From JBCCEV01 sp039030125 (lineage in GTDB: Bacteria > Pseudomonadota > Gammaproteobacteria > Ga0077536), in the NCBI GenBank assembly GCA_039030125.1, contig JBCCEV010000030.1, positions 1 through 30,091 of the forward strand: a stretch of 30,091 nucleotides of DNA, read 5' to 3'. The notes beneath the pieces were generated by a model that saw only the letters and a program-made list of their open reading frames with translations, made no database searches and was not told the DNA's origin. Position numbers and translations under genes: made by a program. Positions 6,753 to 15,303 of the stretch are shown here, piece by piece; the stretch's first letter is position 1; every line of letters starts with the position of its first letter.

Positions 6753-8456
6753 TTATGATCGGGCCAAAGGCCCCCGGATCAGTTGGCCCGGAAGGGCACC
6801 GGTGTGCTCGTTTTCCTCGAGCATCACTTTGCCGTTAACGATCACATGGCTCATGCCTTGGGATTTTTGCACCAGCCTTGGCGCGCCAGCCGGCAAATCA
6901 TGGGCCAGATAAGGCATCGTGGGGCTGATCGTCTCGGGGTCAAAGATGACGATGTCCGCGTTCATTCCTTCGCGGAGCAATCCGCGATCGTGCAGTCCCC
7001 ATGCGGTCGCGGTGTCATAAGTGATTAAGCGGATCGCTTTTTCGAGCGGGAATGCCTGCTTGTCTCGAACCCAATGGCTGAGTAGGTGGGTTTGCAGGGA
7101 GGAGTCCATGATTTGCGCGACATGCGCACCTGAGTCAGAAAAAGTGACGACGCTGTGATCATGCTCCATCATTTCAAGGACGTGATCCTGCAGTTCGTTG
7201 GCGAGCGGTTGCCTGAAGAAGACATCGAAGTCGCGCTCCAGCGAGATATCGATGAAGGCCTCGACCGGGTGCACCCCGCGGGCACTTGCAACTTCGTCCA
7301 TGCGCTCTTCGTCGTACACGTCGTTGACCAGCCATACCCAATCCCATTCAGGTGGTCGCGCTTCGGCACCGACGACCCTCGGCCCTTCGTAAGGTTTGCT
7401 CGCAACCTCGACCAGCTTGCGCTTTAACTCCGGATCTTGCAGTGCTCGCTTTTGCTCTTCGAGCGGTTTGGCGCGCAGCTCGTTCCAGACGTCCCATTCG
7501 TCAAACGGCGTGTGCGACTTGAACGAGAGGTAGGTCGAAATAGAGCGCGTGTGGGCCTGAATGAATAGCCGGCCTCCGGCCTCCGCGACTTCTTGCGGCA
7601 AATCGTAGAACACGCGCCACACATCGGGTGCGATCCGAACGCTAAACATCCCAAAGGTCATCGGCCGCCCGGATTCAACGCAGAGATCCTTTAACCGCTC
7701 GAAATACTCCCGCTGCCGCTCGGGTTTGCGCCCAGGAGTTTCGCTGGCGATTTCGAAAATACCCGCACCGGTCTCGCCCATCGCCAACACGAGCTGTCTG
7801 ACCTCTTCCCACTCGGCGACGCGGCTCGCGACGGGGCGATCGTCTGAGGTTAGATGGTTATAAGTGCGTGACGTCGAGAAACCGATAGCACCTGCGTTCA
7901 TGGCTGATTTAACCTCATCGCGCATGCGGGCTAAATCGTCGTCGGTCGCAGGATCGGTGAACGCCCGTTCCCCCATGACGTAGGTTCTGAGGGCGGAGTG
8001 TCCAAGGTAGCCACCGTAATTGATCCCTTTGGGCAGTTGGTCGATGACATCCAGATACTCAGGGAATGTCTCCCATTGCCAATCGACGCCAGCCAGCAGG
8101 GCATCGCGCGAGAGATCTTCGGCGCGTTCGAGATTACGAAATACATAATCGGCGTCTGGCGCCGCGCAAGGCGCCAAGGTGAACCCACAATTGCCCATGA
8201 TCACGGAGGTGACCCCGTGGTAGCAGGAGCTGGCCCCTAGAGGATCCCAAAAGATCTGTGCGTCCATGTGCGTGTGCCCATCGACAAAACCAGGCGCGAC
8301 CACGCGGCCATCGGCGTTGATGGTTTTCAAGGCCGTTGCGTTGATCCGCCCGATGGTGCGGATCTTTCCGTTTGTGACGCCTAAGTCACCCGGGAAACCC
8401 GGCCCGCCTGAGCCGTCGACGATCCAGGCGTTTTTGATGACTAAGTCGTATTGCAT
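6753..8456 (-). CDS. N-acyl-D-amino-acid deacylase-type amidohydrolase
   Basis: From ATG 8456 the protein is 567 residues; GGAGGT stands 9 bases before it, whereas the frame back to 8597 has no such site. It belongs to the amidohydrolase family 3 group that includes D-aminoacylases. Residues 61-65 (HTHMD) give the first metal ligands, Cys90 (MGNCGF) matches the metal-bridging cysteine of D-aminoacylases, and FSDSGAH (Asp441) gives the late acidic residue. An IFDPE...P.HV.VNGK-like beta sandwich end is present near the C-terminus (HVIVNGKVMLEENEHTGALPG). These enzymes hydrolyse N-acyl or cyclic amide bonds with zinc. The gene is divergent from the Mo-hydroxylase operon, so it may act on an amide produced by that pathway. 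The substrate is inferred only at class level. Confidence 0.9.
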   Translation of the reverse strand: MQYDLVIKNAWIVDGSGGPGFPGDLGVTNGKIRTIGRINATALKTINADGRVVAPGFVDGHTHMDAQIFWDPLGASSCYHGVTSVIMGNCGFTLAPCAAPDADYVFRNLERAEDLSRDALLAGVDWQWETFPEYLDVIDQLPKGINYGGYLGHSALRTYVMGERAFTDPATDDDLARMRDEVKSAMNAGAIGFSTSRTYNHLTSDDRPVASRVAEWEEVRQLVLAMGETGAGIFEIASETPGRKPERQREYFERLKDLCVESGRPMTFGMFSVRIAPDVWRVFYDLPQEVAEAGGRLFIQAHTRSISTYLSFKSHTPFDEWDVWNELRAKPLEEQKRALQDPELKRKLVEVASKPYEGPRVVGAEARPPEWDWVWLVNDVYDEERMDEVASARGVHPVEAFIDISLERDFDVFFRQPLANELQDHVLEMMEHDHSVVTFSDSGAHVAQIMDSSLQTHLLSHWVRDKQAFPLEKAIRLITYDTATAWGLHDRGLLREGMNADIVIFDPETISPTMPYLAHDLPAGAPRLVQKSQGMSHVIVNGKVMLEENEHTGALPGQLIRGPLARS

Positions 8457-8488
8457 GGTAGGGAACCTCCGGGCGATGGGCGCGCTAA

Positions 8489-8597
8489 GCCTAGCAATTT
8501 GCCTAGAAAATCGACAGCTTGCCGCGCCCGGAATTTCGCCGTTTTCGCCCGTCCGTGTTAATTTTGACGGCTCAGACGCCTTGTCATTGCCTAGCAA
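8489..8597. repeat. Three GCCTAG(C/A)AA repeats in a divergent promoter region
   Basis: GCCTAGCAA occurs at 8489-8497 and again at 8589-8597, and GCCTAGAAA at 8501-8509. CTAG is usually rare in proteobacterial DNA, so three in about 110 bases stand out. The last copy is also part of a wider inverted repeat, ATTGCC (8587-8592 region) with GGCAAT (8603-8608). They lie between the start of the amidohydrolase and the Mo-hydroxylase operon and may be binding sites for a shared regulator. Confidence 0.35.
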
Positions 8598-8630
8598 GCG
8601 ATGGCAATCAAAGTATTAGCCCTCCCAGAA

Positions 8631-8646
8631 GGCCAGAGCTCTGGCC
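8631..8646. promoter_or_regulatory. 16-bp perfect palindrome upstream of Mo-hydroxylase operon
   Basis: GGCCAGAGCTCTGGCC is identical on both strands and lies 28 bases before the ATG of the FAD subunit gene. A perfect dyad of this length in a divergent intergenic region is a good operator candidate, probably for a dimeric repressor acting on the operon. It could also form a hairpin in the leader transcript, but no loop is present, so the DNA-binding reading is preferred. Confidence 0.4.
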
Positions 8647-8674
8647 GCTGGGGTACTCCGGGGGATTTCGAAAG

Positions 8675-9538
8675 ATGACCCAATTTTCCGCTCCCACGAC
8701 GGTAGCCGATGCGGTGGCGTGTCTCAAAGGCGCGAACGGTGCCGGCAAAATTCTCGCCGGCGGGACCGATTTGCTGGTGCAATTGCGCGCCGGTTTTATC
8801 GATCCCTCGCACATTGTCGATATCAAGAACATCCAACAGACGCGCGCCGTGGTCGCGCACGACGGTGGTTATCGGATTGGCTCGGCGGTATCGGGCGCCG
8901 AGTTAGGTGAACATGACGAGATTCCATTGCTCTGGCCGGGCGTGGTGGAAGGCCTTGAACTCATCGGTTCCACGCAGATTCAGGGGCGTGCATCGCTGGG
9001 CGGCAATTTGTGCAATGCCTCGCCCGCCGCCGATAGTGTGCCTGCGATGATCGCCGCGCGTGCGACTTGCGAGATTGCAGGACCCAGTGGCACCCGTGAA
9101 CTTCCAGTTGAACAGGTGGTTACGGCGCCAGGAAAAACGTCGCTCGCCCCCGGCGAATTTGTCGTGAGCTTCTTTTTGCCGCCGCGTGATCCGCGTTCCA
9201 GCGATGCTTATCTCCGTTTTATCCCGCGCACGGAGATGGATATCGCGGTGGTTGGCGCGGCGGTCAACTTGACGCTCGATGCGTCTGGTCTGGTTTCCGA
9301 GGCCCATGTCGCTCTGGGTGCCGTGGCACCGACCGCGCGACTGGTGCCCGATGCCGCCGCGGCAATCGTCGGCACCAAACTCGAAGACGAAGCGCAGGCA
9401 AAGTTGCAGGCGGCCGCAAGCGCGGCGTGTGATCCAATAAACGACAAACGCGGCACCATTGAGTACCGCACCAAAGTCGCCGGTGTTTTGGCCAAACGCG
9501 CAGCGGCCATCGCTTACGCGCGGGCTGGAGGTCAGTAA
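8675..9538 (+). CDS. Molybdenum hydroxylase FAD-binding subunit (CoxM/XdhB-type)
   Basis: ATG 8675 gives 287 residues, the usual size; the frame upstream to 8519 crosses the palindrome and is not coding. Both FAD-binding signatures of the family are present: AGGTDLL at 28-34 and ASLGGNLCNASPAAD at 106-120, and the C-terminal CO-dehydrogenase flavoprotein domain is visible (ALGAVAPTARLV, then IEYRTKVAGVLAKRA). It passes electrons from the iron-sulfur subunit to FAD and then on to an acceptor. Its TAA overlaps the next start by one base (TAATG), a sign of coupled translation. It is the first gene of the set FAD-FeS-Mo-MoaD-like. Substrate cannot be read from this subunit. Confidence 0.95.
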   Translation: MTQFSAPTTVADAVACLKGANGAGKILAGGTDLLVQLRAGFIDPSHIVDIKNIQQTRAVVAHDGGYRIGSAVSGAELGEHDEIPLLWPGVVEGLELIGSTQIQGRASLGGNLCNASPAADSVPAMIAARATCEIAGPSGTRELPVEQVVTAPGKTSLAPGEFVVSFFLPPRDPRSSDAYLRFIPRTEMDIAVVGAAVNLTLDASGLVSEAHVALGAVAPTARLVPDAAAAIVGTKLEDEAQAKLQAAASAACDPINDKRGTIEYRTKVAGVLAKRAAAIAYARAGGQ

Positions 9539-10014
9539 TGGCGAAACACCATATCACCACAACCATTAACGGTGACGAGACCGAATTTCTCTGTGAAGCA
9601 GAGCAAACGCTGCTCGATGTATTGCGGGACGAGCTTCACCTAACCGGCAGCAAAGAAGGCTGCGCGTCCGGTGACTGCGGCGCCTGCAGCGTTATGGTCA
9701 ATGAGCGCTTGGTGTGCTCGTGTCTGGTGCTGGGCGTGGAGACCGCCGGCGCCCAGATTGAAACCATTGAAGGGGTGGCTGACGGCGATGACTTGCACCC
9801 CATTCAACGTCATTTTCTCGAAGAAGCCGCGCTGCAATGCGGGGTTTGCACACCGGGCTTCGTGATTGCCGCGAAAGCTTTGCTGGAGCGCAATCCCGAT
9901 CCTGATGAAACCGAAATTCGATATTGGTTAGCGGGAAATTTGTGCCGCTGCACCGGTTACGACAAGATTATCAAAGCTGTTCAGAACGCCGCACAGGAAA
10001 TGCGGGGGAGTTAA
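9538..10014 (+). CDS. Molybdenum hydroxylase 2Fe-2S subunit (CoxS-type)
   Basis: A 158-residue protein with two [2Fe-2S] clusters. The plant-ferredoxin-like N-terminal cluster is bound by Cys42, Cys47, Cys50 and Cys62 (GCASGDCGAC then CSC), the helical C-terminal cluster by Cys101, Cys104, Cys136 and Cys138 (QCGVCTPGF and CRCTGY). All eight cysteines are in place. GGAGGT stands 6 bases before the ATG, inside the end of the FAD-subunit gene. It moves electrons from the molybdenum centre to FAD. A length of about 155-165 residues is typical. Confidence 0.96.
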   Translation: MAKHHITTTINGDETEFLCEAEQTLLDVLRDELHLTGSKEGCASGDCGACSVMVNERLVCSCLVLGVETAGAQIETIEGVADGDDLHPIQRHFLEEAALQCGVCTPGFVIAAKALLERNPDPDETEIRYWLAGNLCRCTGYDKIIKAVQNAAQEMRGS

Positions 10015-10018
10015 TGCC

Positions 10019-12313
10019 ATGGGTAACGAAGAACAACAGTTTAAGATCCTCAACGACAGCACCCGCGATGCCAAGTACAAATGGGTCGGAACCCGACCGG
10101 TACGACCGGACGGCGTGGATAAAGTTACCGGGCGGGCAACCTTCGGCGCTGATTTTCAAATCGCGGGGATGCTCCATGCAAAGGTTCTGCGCAGCCCCCA
10201 TGCGCACGCGCGGATTGTCTCCATCAAATGCGAGCGAGCCTTGGCGCTGCCCGGCGTGAAGGGCGTGATTACCGGCGCGGATTTCCCGGATATCAGCCCC
10301 CAAATGCGTGCGGCGGGTGAGTCGCCGGTCGTCGTGCGGGATCTTGCGCGCAATGTGATCGCGCGCGACAAGGCGCTCTATCACGGACACGCCGTCGCCG
10401 CTGTGGCGGCGACCTCGCCGCTCATTGCCGAAAAGGCCGCCAAGCTCATCGACGTCGAGTACGAAGTACTGCCGCACGTGATGAACGTCGCTGACGCCAT
10501 GAAAGACGATGCGCCGGTGATCCATGAGGATGTCTTCACTAAAGGCGTCGAGCCAAAACCCGAGAATCCGTCGAACGTCGTGCGCCGCTTCGAGTTCGCA
10601 GTCGGTGATTGTGATGCCGGCTTCGAGCAAGCGGAAATTATCGTCGAGGACAACTACAGCACCGAAGCTGTTCATCAAGGGTATATCGAACCGCACGCGG
10701 CCCTGGTCAGCATTTCCGAAGACGACATGGCAACGATTTGGTGTTCCAGTCAAGGCCAGTACATGGTGCGAAACTACACCGCCAGCGTTTGCGGGCTGGA
10801 AATCTCAAAAATCAGGGTAATTCCCGCGGAAATTGGCGGCGGGTTCGGCGGCAAAACCACTGTTTATCTGGAACCCTTGGGTGTGATGTTGGCGAAGAAA
10901 ACCGGCCGCCCAATCAAGCTCGTGATGAGTCGCGAAGAAGTTTTCCGCGCGACCGGTCCGACCTCCGGGGGCGTCGGTCATTGCAAACTCGGTGCTAAGA
11001 AAGACGGCACGATTGTCGCCGCCGAGCTTACCTTGAAGTACGAAGCCGGCGCTTTCCCGGGTTCGCCGGTGCAGTTTGGGTGCATGGCGGGCCTTGCGCC
11101 TTATGCCATCGAGAATGCGAAGGCGGTGGGTTACGACGTGGTTGTCAATCGGCCGAAGGTCGCGGCGTATCGCGCACCAGGCGCGCCCATGGCGGCATTC
11201 GCCGTCGAGTCGGCAATGGATGACTTGGCGAAGGCACTGGGGGTGGATCCCATCGAATTGCGCAAGAAAAACGGTTCCAAGGAAGGCACGCAGGCGCACT
11301 ACGGACCCAAATTTAATCGCATCGGATTTCTTGAAACCCTGGAAGCCGCTGAGTCGCACCCGCACTGGAACGCGCCGCTTGGACCTAACCAGGGGCGCGG
11401 TATTGCCTCGGGGTTCTGGTTCAACATCGGAGGGAACTCAAGCGCTAACGTTCATATCAATGAAGATGGCACGGCGGTGGTTGTGACCGGGAATCCCGAC
11501 ATCGGCGGGTCGCGAGCGTCAATGGCTATGATGGCGGCGGAAGTTCTCGGCATGGAGCTCGACAGGGTCAAGCCAATCGTTGGTGACACCTCGCAGGTTG
11601 CTTACAGCGATCTGACCGGTGGCTCGCGGGTTACATTCGCGACCGGCAAAGCGGTTATCGAGGCGGCCGAGGATGTGGTTCGACAAATGCGCGAACGGGC
11701 CGCGAAGCTCTGGGAAGTCGACGTCGATGTTGTCGAGTGGCAAAGCGGCCACGCCGTATGCATCGCAGGAGGCGATCACCAACCCCTTTCGGTGAAGGAT
11801 ATTGCCAACTCCGCCGGGCGCACCGGCGGACCCATAAGCGGCAAGGCGAGTATCAACGCATCGGGTGCCGGACCCGGTTTTGGAACCCATATTTGCGATG
11901 TGGAAGTCGACCCCGAAACAGGGCGCGTTACGGTGGTGCGCTACACCGCGATCCAGGATGCCGGCCGGGCGATTCACCCCAGCTACGTAGAAGGTCAAAT
12001 GCAGGGTGGCGCGGTGCAAGGGATCGGTTGGGCGTTAAACGAGGAATACATCTATGACGACGACGGCCGAATGGATAACGCCGGATTCCTCGACTACCGG
12101 GTCCCCGTGGCCTCTGACTTACCGATGATCGACACCGTCATTGTGGAAGTTCCCAACCCCGGTCATCCGTTTGGGGTGCGCGGAGTCGGCGAGGTTCCGA
12201 TCGTGCCGCCGTTGGCGGCCGTTGCCAATGCGATTGCCGCCGCGACAGACTTGCGGATGACCGATTTACCGATCTCCCCGCCCAAATTATTGGACGCCAT
12301 CGATTCGAAATAG
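10019..12313 (+). CDS. Molybdenum hydroxylase large (Mo-cofactor) subunit
   Basis: A 764-residue catalytic subunit of the xanthine dehydrogenase family. GGGFGGK at 273-279 and AYRAPGAP at 383-390 are the cofactor/substrate loops, and the catalytic Glu is Glu725 in GVRGVGEVP. The loop AYRAPG differs from the Cys-containing AYxCSFR of true CO dehydrogenase, so this is not form I CODH; it hydroxylates some carbon atom, probably next to a ring nitrogen or an aldehyde. A GGGGGAG ribosome binding site precedes ATG 10019, and 4 bases separate it from the FeS gene. It is followed after 8 bases by the MoaD-like gene. The second Mo subunit in this window (20813-23194) has a different active-site loop. 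Confidence 0.94.
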   Translation: MGNEEQQFKILNDSTRDAKYKWVGTRPVRPDGVDKVTGRATFGADFQIAGMLHAKVLRSPHAHARIVSIKCERALALPGVKGVITGADFPDISPQMRAAGESPVVVRDLARNVIARDKALYHGHAVAAVAATSPLIAEKAAKLIDVEYEVLPHVMNVADAMKDDAPVIHEDVFTKGVEPKPENPSNVVRRFEFAVGDCDAGFEQAEIIVEDNYSTEAVHQGYIEPHAALVSISEDDMATIWCSSQGQYMVRNYTASVCGLEISKIRVIPAEIGGGFGGKTTVYLEPLGVMLAKKTGRPIKLVMSREEVFRATGPTSGGVGHCKLGAKKDGTIVAAELTLKYEAGAFPGSPVQFGCMAGLAPYAIENAKAVGYDVVVNRPKVAAYRAPGAPMAAFAVESAMDDLAKALGVDPIELRKKNGSKEGTQAHYGPKFNRIGFLETLEAAESHPHWNAPLGPNQGRGIASGFWFNIGGNSSANVHINEDGTAVVVTGNPDIGGSRASMAMMAAEVLGMELDRVKPIVGDTSQVAYSDLTGGSRVTFATGKAVIEAAEDVVRQMRERAAKLWEVDVDVVEWQSGHAVCIAGGDHQPLSVKDIANSAGRTGGPISGKASINASGAGPGFGTHICDVEVDPETGRVTVVRYTAIQDAGRAIHPSYVEGQMQGGAVQGIGWALNEEYIYDDDGRMDNAGFLDYRVPVASDLPMIDTVIVEVPNPGHPFGVRGVGEVPIVPPLAAVANAIAAATDLRMTDLPISPPKLLDAIDSK

Positions 12314-12321
12314 AGCTGCAG

Positions 12322-12570
12322 ATGGCGAAGGTCGTTTTACAACAAGGCCTCGCGGACAGCTTCACCGACGGCGAAACCCATTGGGAAATCGATGCCAAGG
12401 ATGTGCGCGCGCTGATCCGCGAGCTGGACGCAAAATTTCCCGGGATCGGCGAGCAGCTAAACAGTCGCACGGCGGTCGCTATTGATGGTGAGATTTTCCA
12501 AGATCCGCTGTTGCAGGCCACGCCAAGCGAGAGCGAAGTCTACTTCCTCCCGATGATCGAAGGCGGCTGA
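12322..12570 (+). CDS. MoaD/ThiS-like ubiquitin-fold sulfur carrier
   Basis: An 82-residue protein with the beta-grasp pattern of MoaD/ThiS proteins: a KVVLQQ strand, a helix near VRALIRELDAKFPGI, an AIDGE strand near residue 53, a VYFLPMIEGG end. The C-terminal Gly-Gly is intact, as required for adenylation and thiocarboxylate formation. MoaD supplies sulfur for the dithiolene of molybdopterin. Its place 8 bases after the Mo subunit gene suggests it serves cofactor maturation of this hydroxylase, for instance addition of the sulfido ligand or cofactor supply, but no partner MoaE or E1-like enzyme is seen here. Confidence 0.85.
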   Translation: MAKVVLQQGLADSFTDGETHWEIDAKDVRALIRELDAKFPGIGEQLNSRTAVAIDGEIFQDPLLQATPSESEVYFLPMIEGG

Positions 12571-12780
12571 CCGTCGCCGATGATGCGCCCTGGCCAGCGT
12601 CTTCAATGCCTTTGTTGGTCGATCGCGCTCGATTAGCCCAGGGCATTAAAATTCCGCGCCAACACTGTAGGCGCTGTGCGGGTGGTGGCGAGCGAAGGAC
12701 TTACTAACAACGCGTCCACATTTCGACTTTGGCAGCAACCACGCCATCAAATTCTCACCGGCAATCTTTCCGATCACCCA

Positions 12781-12801
12781 GCGTGTGAACTATTCTCACG
12801 C
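12781..12801. promoter_or_regulatory. Imperfect inverted repeat just before the TPR/TonB-C gene
   Basis: GCGTGTGAACTATTCTCACGC pairs at 8 of 10 positions around a central base (arms GCGTG.GAA and TTC.CACGC). It ends 1 base before ATG 12803 and contains the alternative GTG start at 12785. It could be an operator, or an RNA stem that hides the start codon. The remaining 12571-12780 shows no clear gene or terminator. Confidence 0.3.
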
Positions 12802-12802
12802 A

Positions 12803-14146
12803 ATGGCAAATCGAGCAGAATTTTCTCTCCCGACATTTGCATCGCTCATTTCCTTCCCTCAGCGGGCCAGCTTCGGGTTGATGTTGGTGTTGGTTGTGGC
12901 GAGTACCGCGGCGACCCGGGTGGCCTGGGGTGCCGAAAACGAAAGCATTACTGTGCGCTGGGCCGATGACGCCAACAGCGGCGTGGTTCCTAATACTGAT
13001 CCCGCACCTGTATCCGCGGCGCTAGGCGACGCTTCACCGCGGGCTTTCGCCCAATCGGAATTATGGTCGAGTAAAGCGATTGCCCAACAAGGCGACGGGG
13101 AATTCGATCTCGCCGCTGAGAGCTTCGCTAAAGCCTTGCAGATTCGGCGGATCCATGAAGGCTTACATCACCTTAATCACCTACCGCTCATTGAATCTCT
13201 AATCAAAGTTCATGAGCAACGTCGCGACTGGAACGGCGTTGATCGCATGTATCGATTGCTGACATGGGTTCACGAACGCGAGAGCTCTGAACAGCAATCC
13301 TCGGTGCTTGCCAGGTATGCGCGCTGGCATATTCGCGCTCACCAGCTACCCACTGAGCATCCACCCTACCAACATTTGTTAAATGCCGATGCGGCGTTGA
13401 CCAAGGCCGTTGCAATCGAAGAATCGCAAGGCGGCGGCAAGGGCGAAGGGGAAGACCGGGATAATGGTCTGGTGGCACTGTTGTACCTGCGGGCGACGGT
13501 GGCCTACTACATCGCCGACCACATGACGACATGGAGCGGCGACGCGGTAACCGGTGTAGTGCCAGAGGCGATCATTACGGAGGATTCGCTGGACTGGAGT
13601 GATACTGTTTTGCGTCGCAACGTGCTTTTCAAAGCTTTTAACGATGGTGAAGCTGCCCTGGAAAGGGCCCTGTCCCTGGAGCAAGCGTCCAGGGATCCTG
13701 GCGCAATCGCCATCGCGCTTGCCTTTCGCGGTGACTGGGAGTTGCTGTTTAACCGCCGTCGCGCGGCGACCAATTACTACGCGCAATCCCAGCGGCATCT
13801 AATAGATGCCGGCGATCGCGCGCCTTTTAATTTCAACCTCCCCGTAGCGCTGCCGGCGACGGCCTATTATCGGCGGCAGCGCTCCAAAGCAGCGACGGAG
13901 CCTTCGAACTTCGTGCGGGTGCGTTTTGATGTGTCGCCGGCGGGCAAGGTGCGCGAATGGGAGTTTATCGAGGTGCAGCCGCCCGAGGCCAAACATCTCG
14001 CCGGGCAGGTTCGAAGGATGTTGAGAACCATGCGTTACCGCCCCCGCCTGCTTGACGGTAAGCCAACGAGGGCCGAAGACGTCGAAGCGCGTTTCGTATT
14101 TCCGGCAACCAATTCGGTGCGCGAACCGCAAGGCAATATCTTGTGA
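12803..14146 (+). CDS. Exported helical-repeat protein with TonB C-terminal-like domain
   Basis: ATG 12803 gives about 447 residues; GTG 12785 would add six. An uncleaved or cleavable N-terminal signal is seen (FGLMLVLVVASTAATRVAWGA, ending before AEN). The middle (about 90-330) is helical and TPR-like: repeats such as GDGEFDLAAESFAKALQIRR and AYYIADHM, and a Gly/Glu-rich low-complexity piece, GGGKGEGEDRD. The last ~75 residues resemble the TonB C-terminal fold: VRVRFDVSPAGKVREWEFIE then LAGQVRRMLRTMRYRPRLLDGKPTRAEDVEARFVF. The fold suggests a periplasmic protein that contacts envelope partners rather than a true TonB, which lacks the N-terminal repeats. It leads a four-gene cluster, overlapping the next gene by 4 bases (GTGA). 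Confidence 0.75.
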   Translation: MANRAEFSLPTFASLISFPQRASFGLMLVLVVASTAATRVAWGAENESITVRWADDANSGVVPNTDPAPVSAALGDASPRAFAQSELWSSKAIAQQGDGEFDLAAESFAKALQIRRIHEGLHHLNHLPLIESLIKVHEQRRDWNGVDRMYRLLTWVHERESSEQQSSVLARYARWHIRAHQLPTEHPPYQHLLNADAALTKAVAIEESQGGGKGEGEDRDNGLVALLYLRATVAYYIADHMTTWSGDAVTGVVPEAIITEDSLDWSDTVLRRNVLFKAFNDGEAALERALSLEQASRDPGAIAIALAFRGDWELLFNRRRAATNYYAQSQRHLIDAGDRAPFNFNLPVALPATAYYRRQRSKAATEPSNFVRVRFDVSPAGKVREWEFIEVQPPEAKHLAGQVRRMLRTMRYRPRLLDGKPTRAEDVEARFVFPATNSVREPQGNIL

Positions 14147-15303
14147 GGGCAACCGCACCCATCCTTCTAACGGGCATGTTGGCGCTGTTAACGGCGTGCC
14201 AGAGTACAACTGTACGCACCACCAACGTCACCCCGCTATCGCGCGGCGGCGCAATCAGTGCGCCGTTGTCCATCGGAATACACCCGCTCGATCCGGGCAT
14301 AAAGCACTTAGACCCCGAGCAGGTGAGTAGCACGCCGGGAGTGCGGCGCGCCGAAGCAATCTACATCGCGGAGAAGATTAAACAGACCTTAGCGTCATCG
14401 ATGACGGCGACCATCAATGTGGTTGTGCCCGAGGTCGTCGATTCAGATCTTTGGGTGGCCGGTGAGATCATTGAATCGAATGGCGCCAGGTTGTCGCTGA
14501 TGATCCGCGCCGGCGATGCGACCGGCGAAGTGTGGTATGAGAAACGCTATGAGCGCAGCATTAGCCGGCTTGCCTACGACCCAGAGATCCGAGCAACGCA
14601 GCAACCTTTTCAAGGCCTCTACAACGAGATTGCTAACGACTTCCGTGCGCATCTCGATCAACTCACGGCGCCAGCGCTCGAGCGCATTAGAACGACGTCG
14701 CTGCTCAGTTTCGCAGAAGACTTTGAGCCTCATCTGTTTCCAGATTACATCCAACTCGACCCCGATGGTGTTAAACGGCTTGTTAAGACACCGGCCTCGA
14801 GCGATCCCAAGGTGGCGCGAGTGAAGGATATCCGCGCGCGAGACCATCAATTTCACCGGGTGCTGGATCAGACGTTCAGCACTTTCGCTGGACGAATGTC
14901 TGAATCCTACGACGACTGGCGGCTCCAGAGTTTTGATGAAACTGAGCGTTTGAGCCAACTTAAGTATAAAGCCCGCGCACGAATGATCGGCGGTGCACTG
15001 GCGGCGACCGCTGGGATCGCGGCAGGTGCCAGCGACAGCGGCGTGGTTCGAAGTGCTGGGCTGGGTGCCGGAATTGGCGGCGTTTTCCTCATTAAAAAAG
15101 GTATTGAAGTTATCGATGAGGCGAATTTGCCGGCCTTGGTTCTGGCGGAATCCGCGCGCTCTTTCGGAGACAAAGCCGGTACCCTTTTTATCGAACTCCA
15201 AGATCGCCAGCTTAAGCTCACCGGCACCGTCGAAGAACAGTATGAGCAGTGGCGCCAGATCCTGCGGGAACTCTCCACGCTTGAGGAAGGAAGCAGCCAA
15301 TGA
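14143..15303 (+). CDS. Lipoprotein of unknown function (~386 aa)
   Basis: Starts at GTG 14143 inside the stop of the previous gene. The signal peptide ends in LLTAC, so Cys19 is the lipidated residue. The mature protein has a long ordered part: GIHPLDPGIKHLD early, then a WVAGEIIESNGARLSLMIRAGDATGEVW block that resembles a small beta domain. Near residue 280-300 there is a Gly/Ala-rich stretch (GGALAATAGIAAGASDSG), which could be a membrane-interacting hairpin, followed by an end with a predicted helix (TVEEQYEQWRQILRELSTLEE). Such proteins are conserved in gammaproteobacteria but I do not recognise a named function. The cluster setting suggests an envelope complex. Confidence 0.75.
   Translation: MRATAPILLTGMLALLTACQSTTVRTTNVTPLSRGGAISAPLSIGIHPLDPGIKHLDPEQVSSTPGVRRAEAIYIAEKIKQTLASSMTATINVVVPEVVDSDLWVAGEIIESNGARLSLMIRAGDATGEVWYEKRYERSISRLAYDPEIRATQQPFQGLYNEIANDFRAHLDQLTAPALERIRTTSLLSFAEDFEPHLFPDYIQLDPDGVKRLVKTPASSDPKVARVKDIRARDHQFHRVLDQTFSTFAGRMSESYDDWRLQSFDETERLSQLKYKARARMIGGALAATAGIAAGASDSGVVRSAGLGAGIGGVFLIKKGIEVIDEANLPALVLAESARSFGDKAGTLFIELQDRQLKLTGTVEEQYEQWRQILRELSTLEEGSSQ

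Noticed and set aside
6745..6769. Terminator hairpin at the amidohydrolase stop (TTGGCCC/GGGCCAA stem)
   Set aside because: The stop codon lies in the loop and no T-run follows on the minus strand.
12587..12645. Terminator after the MoaD-like gene (GCCCTGG ... CCAGGGC)
   Set aside because: The two arms are separated by roughly 45 bases and no T-run follows.
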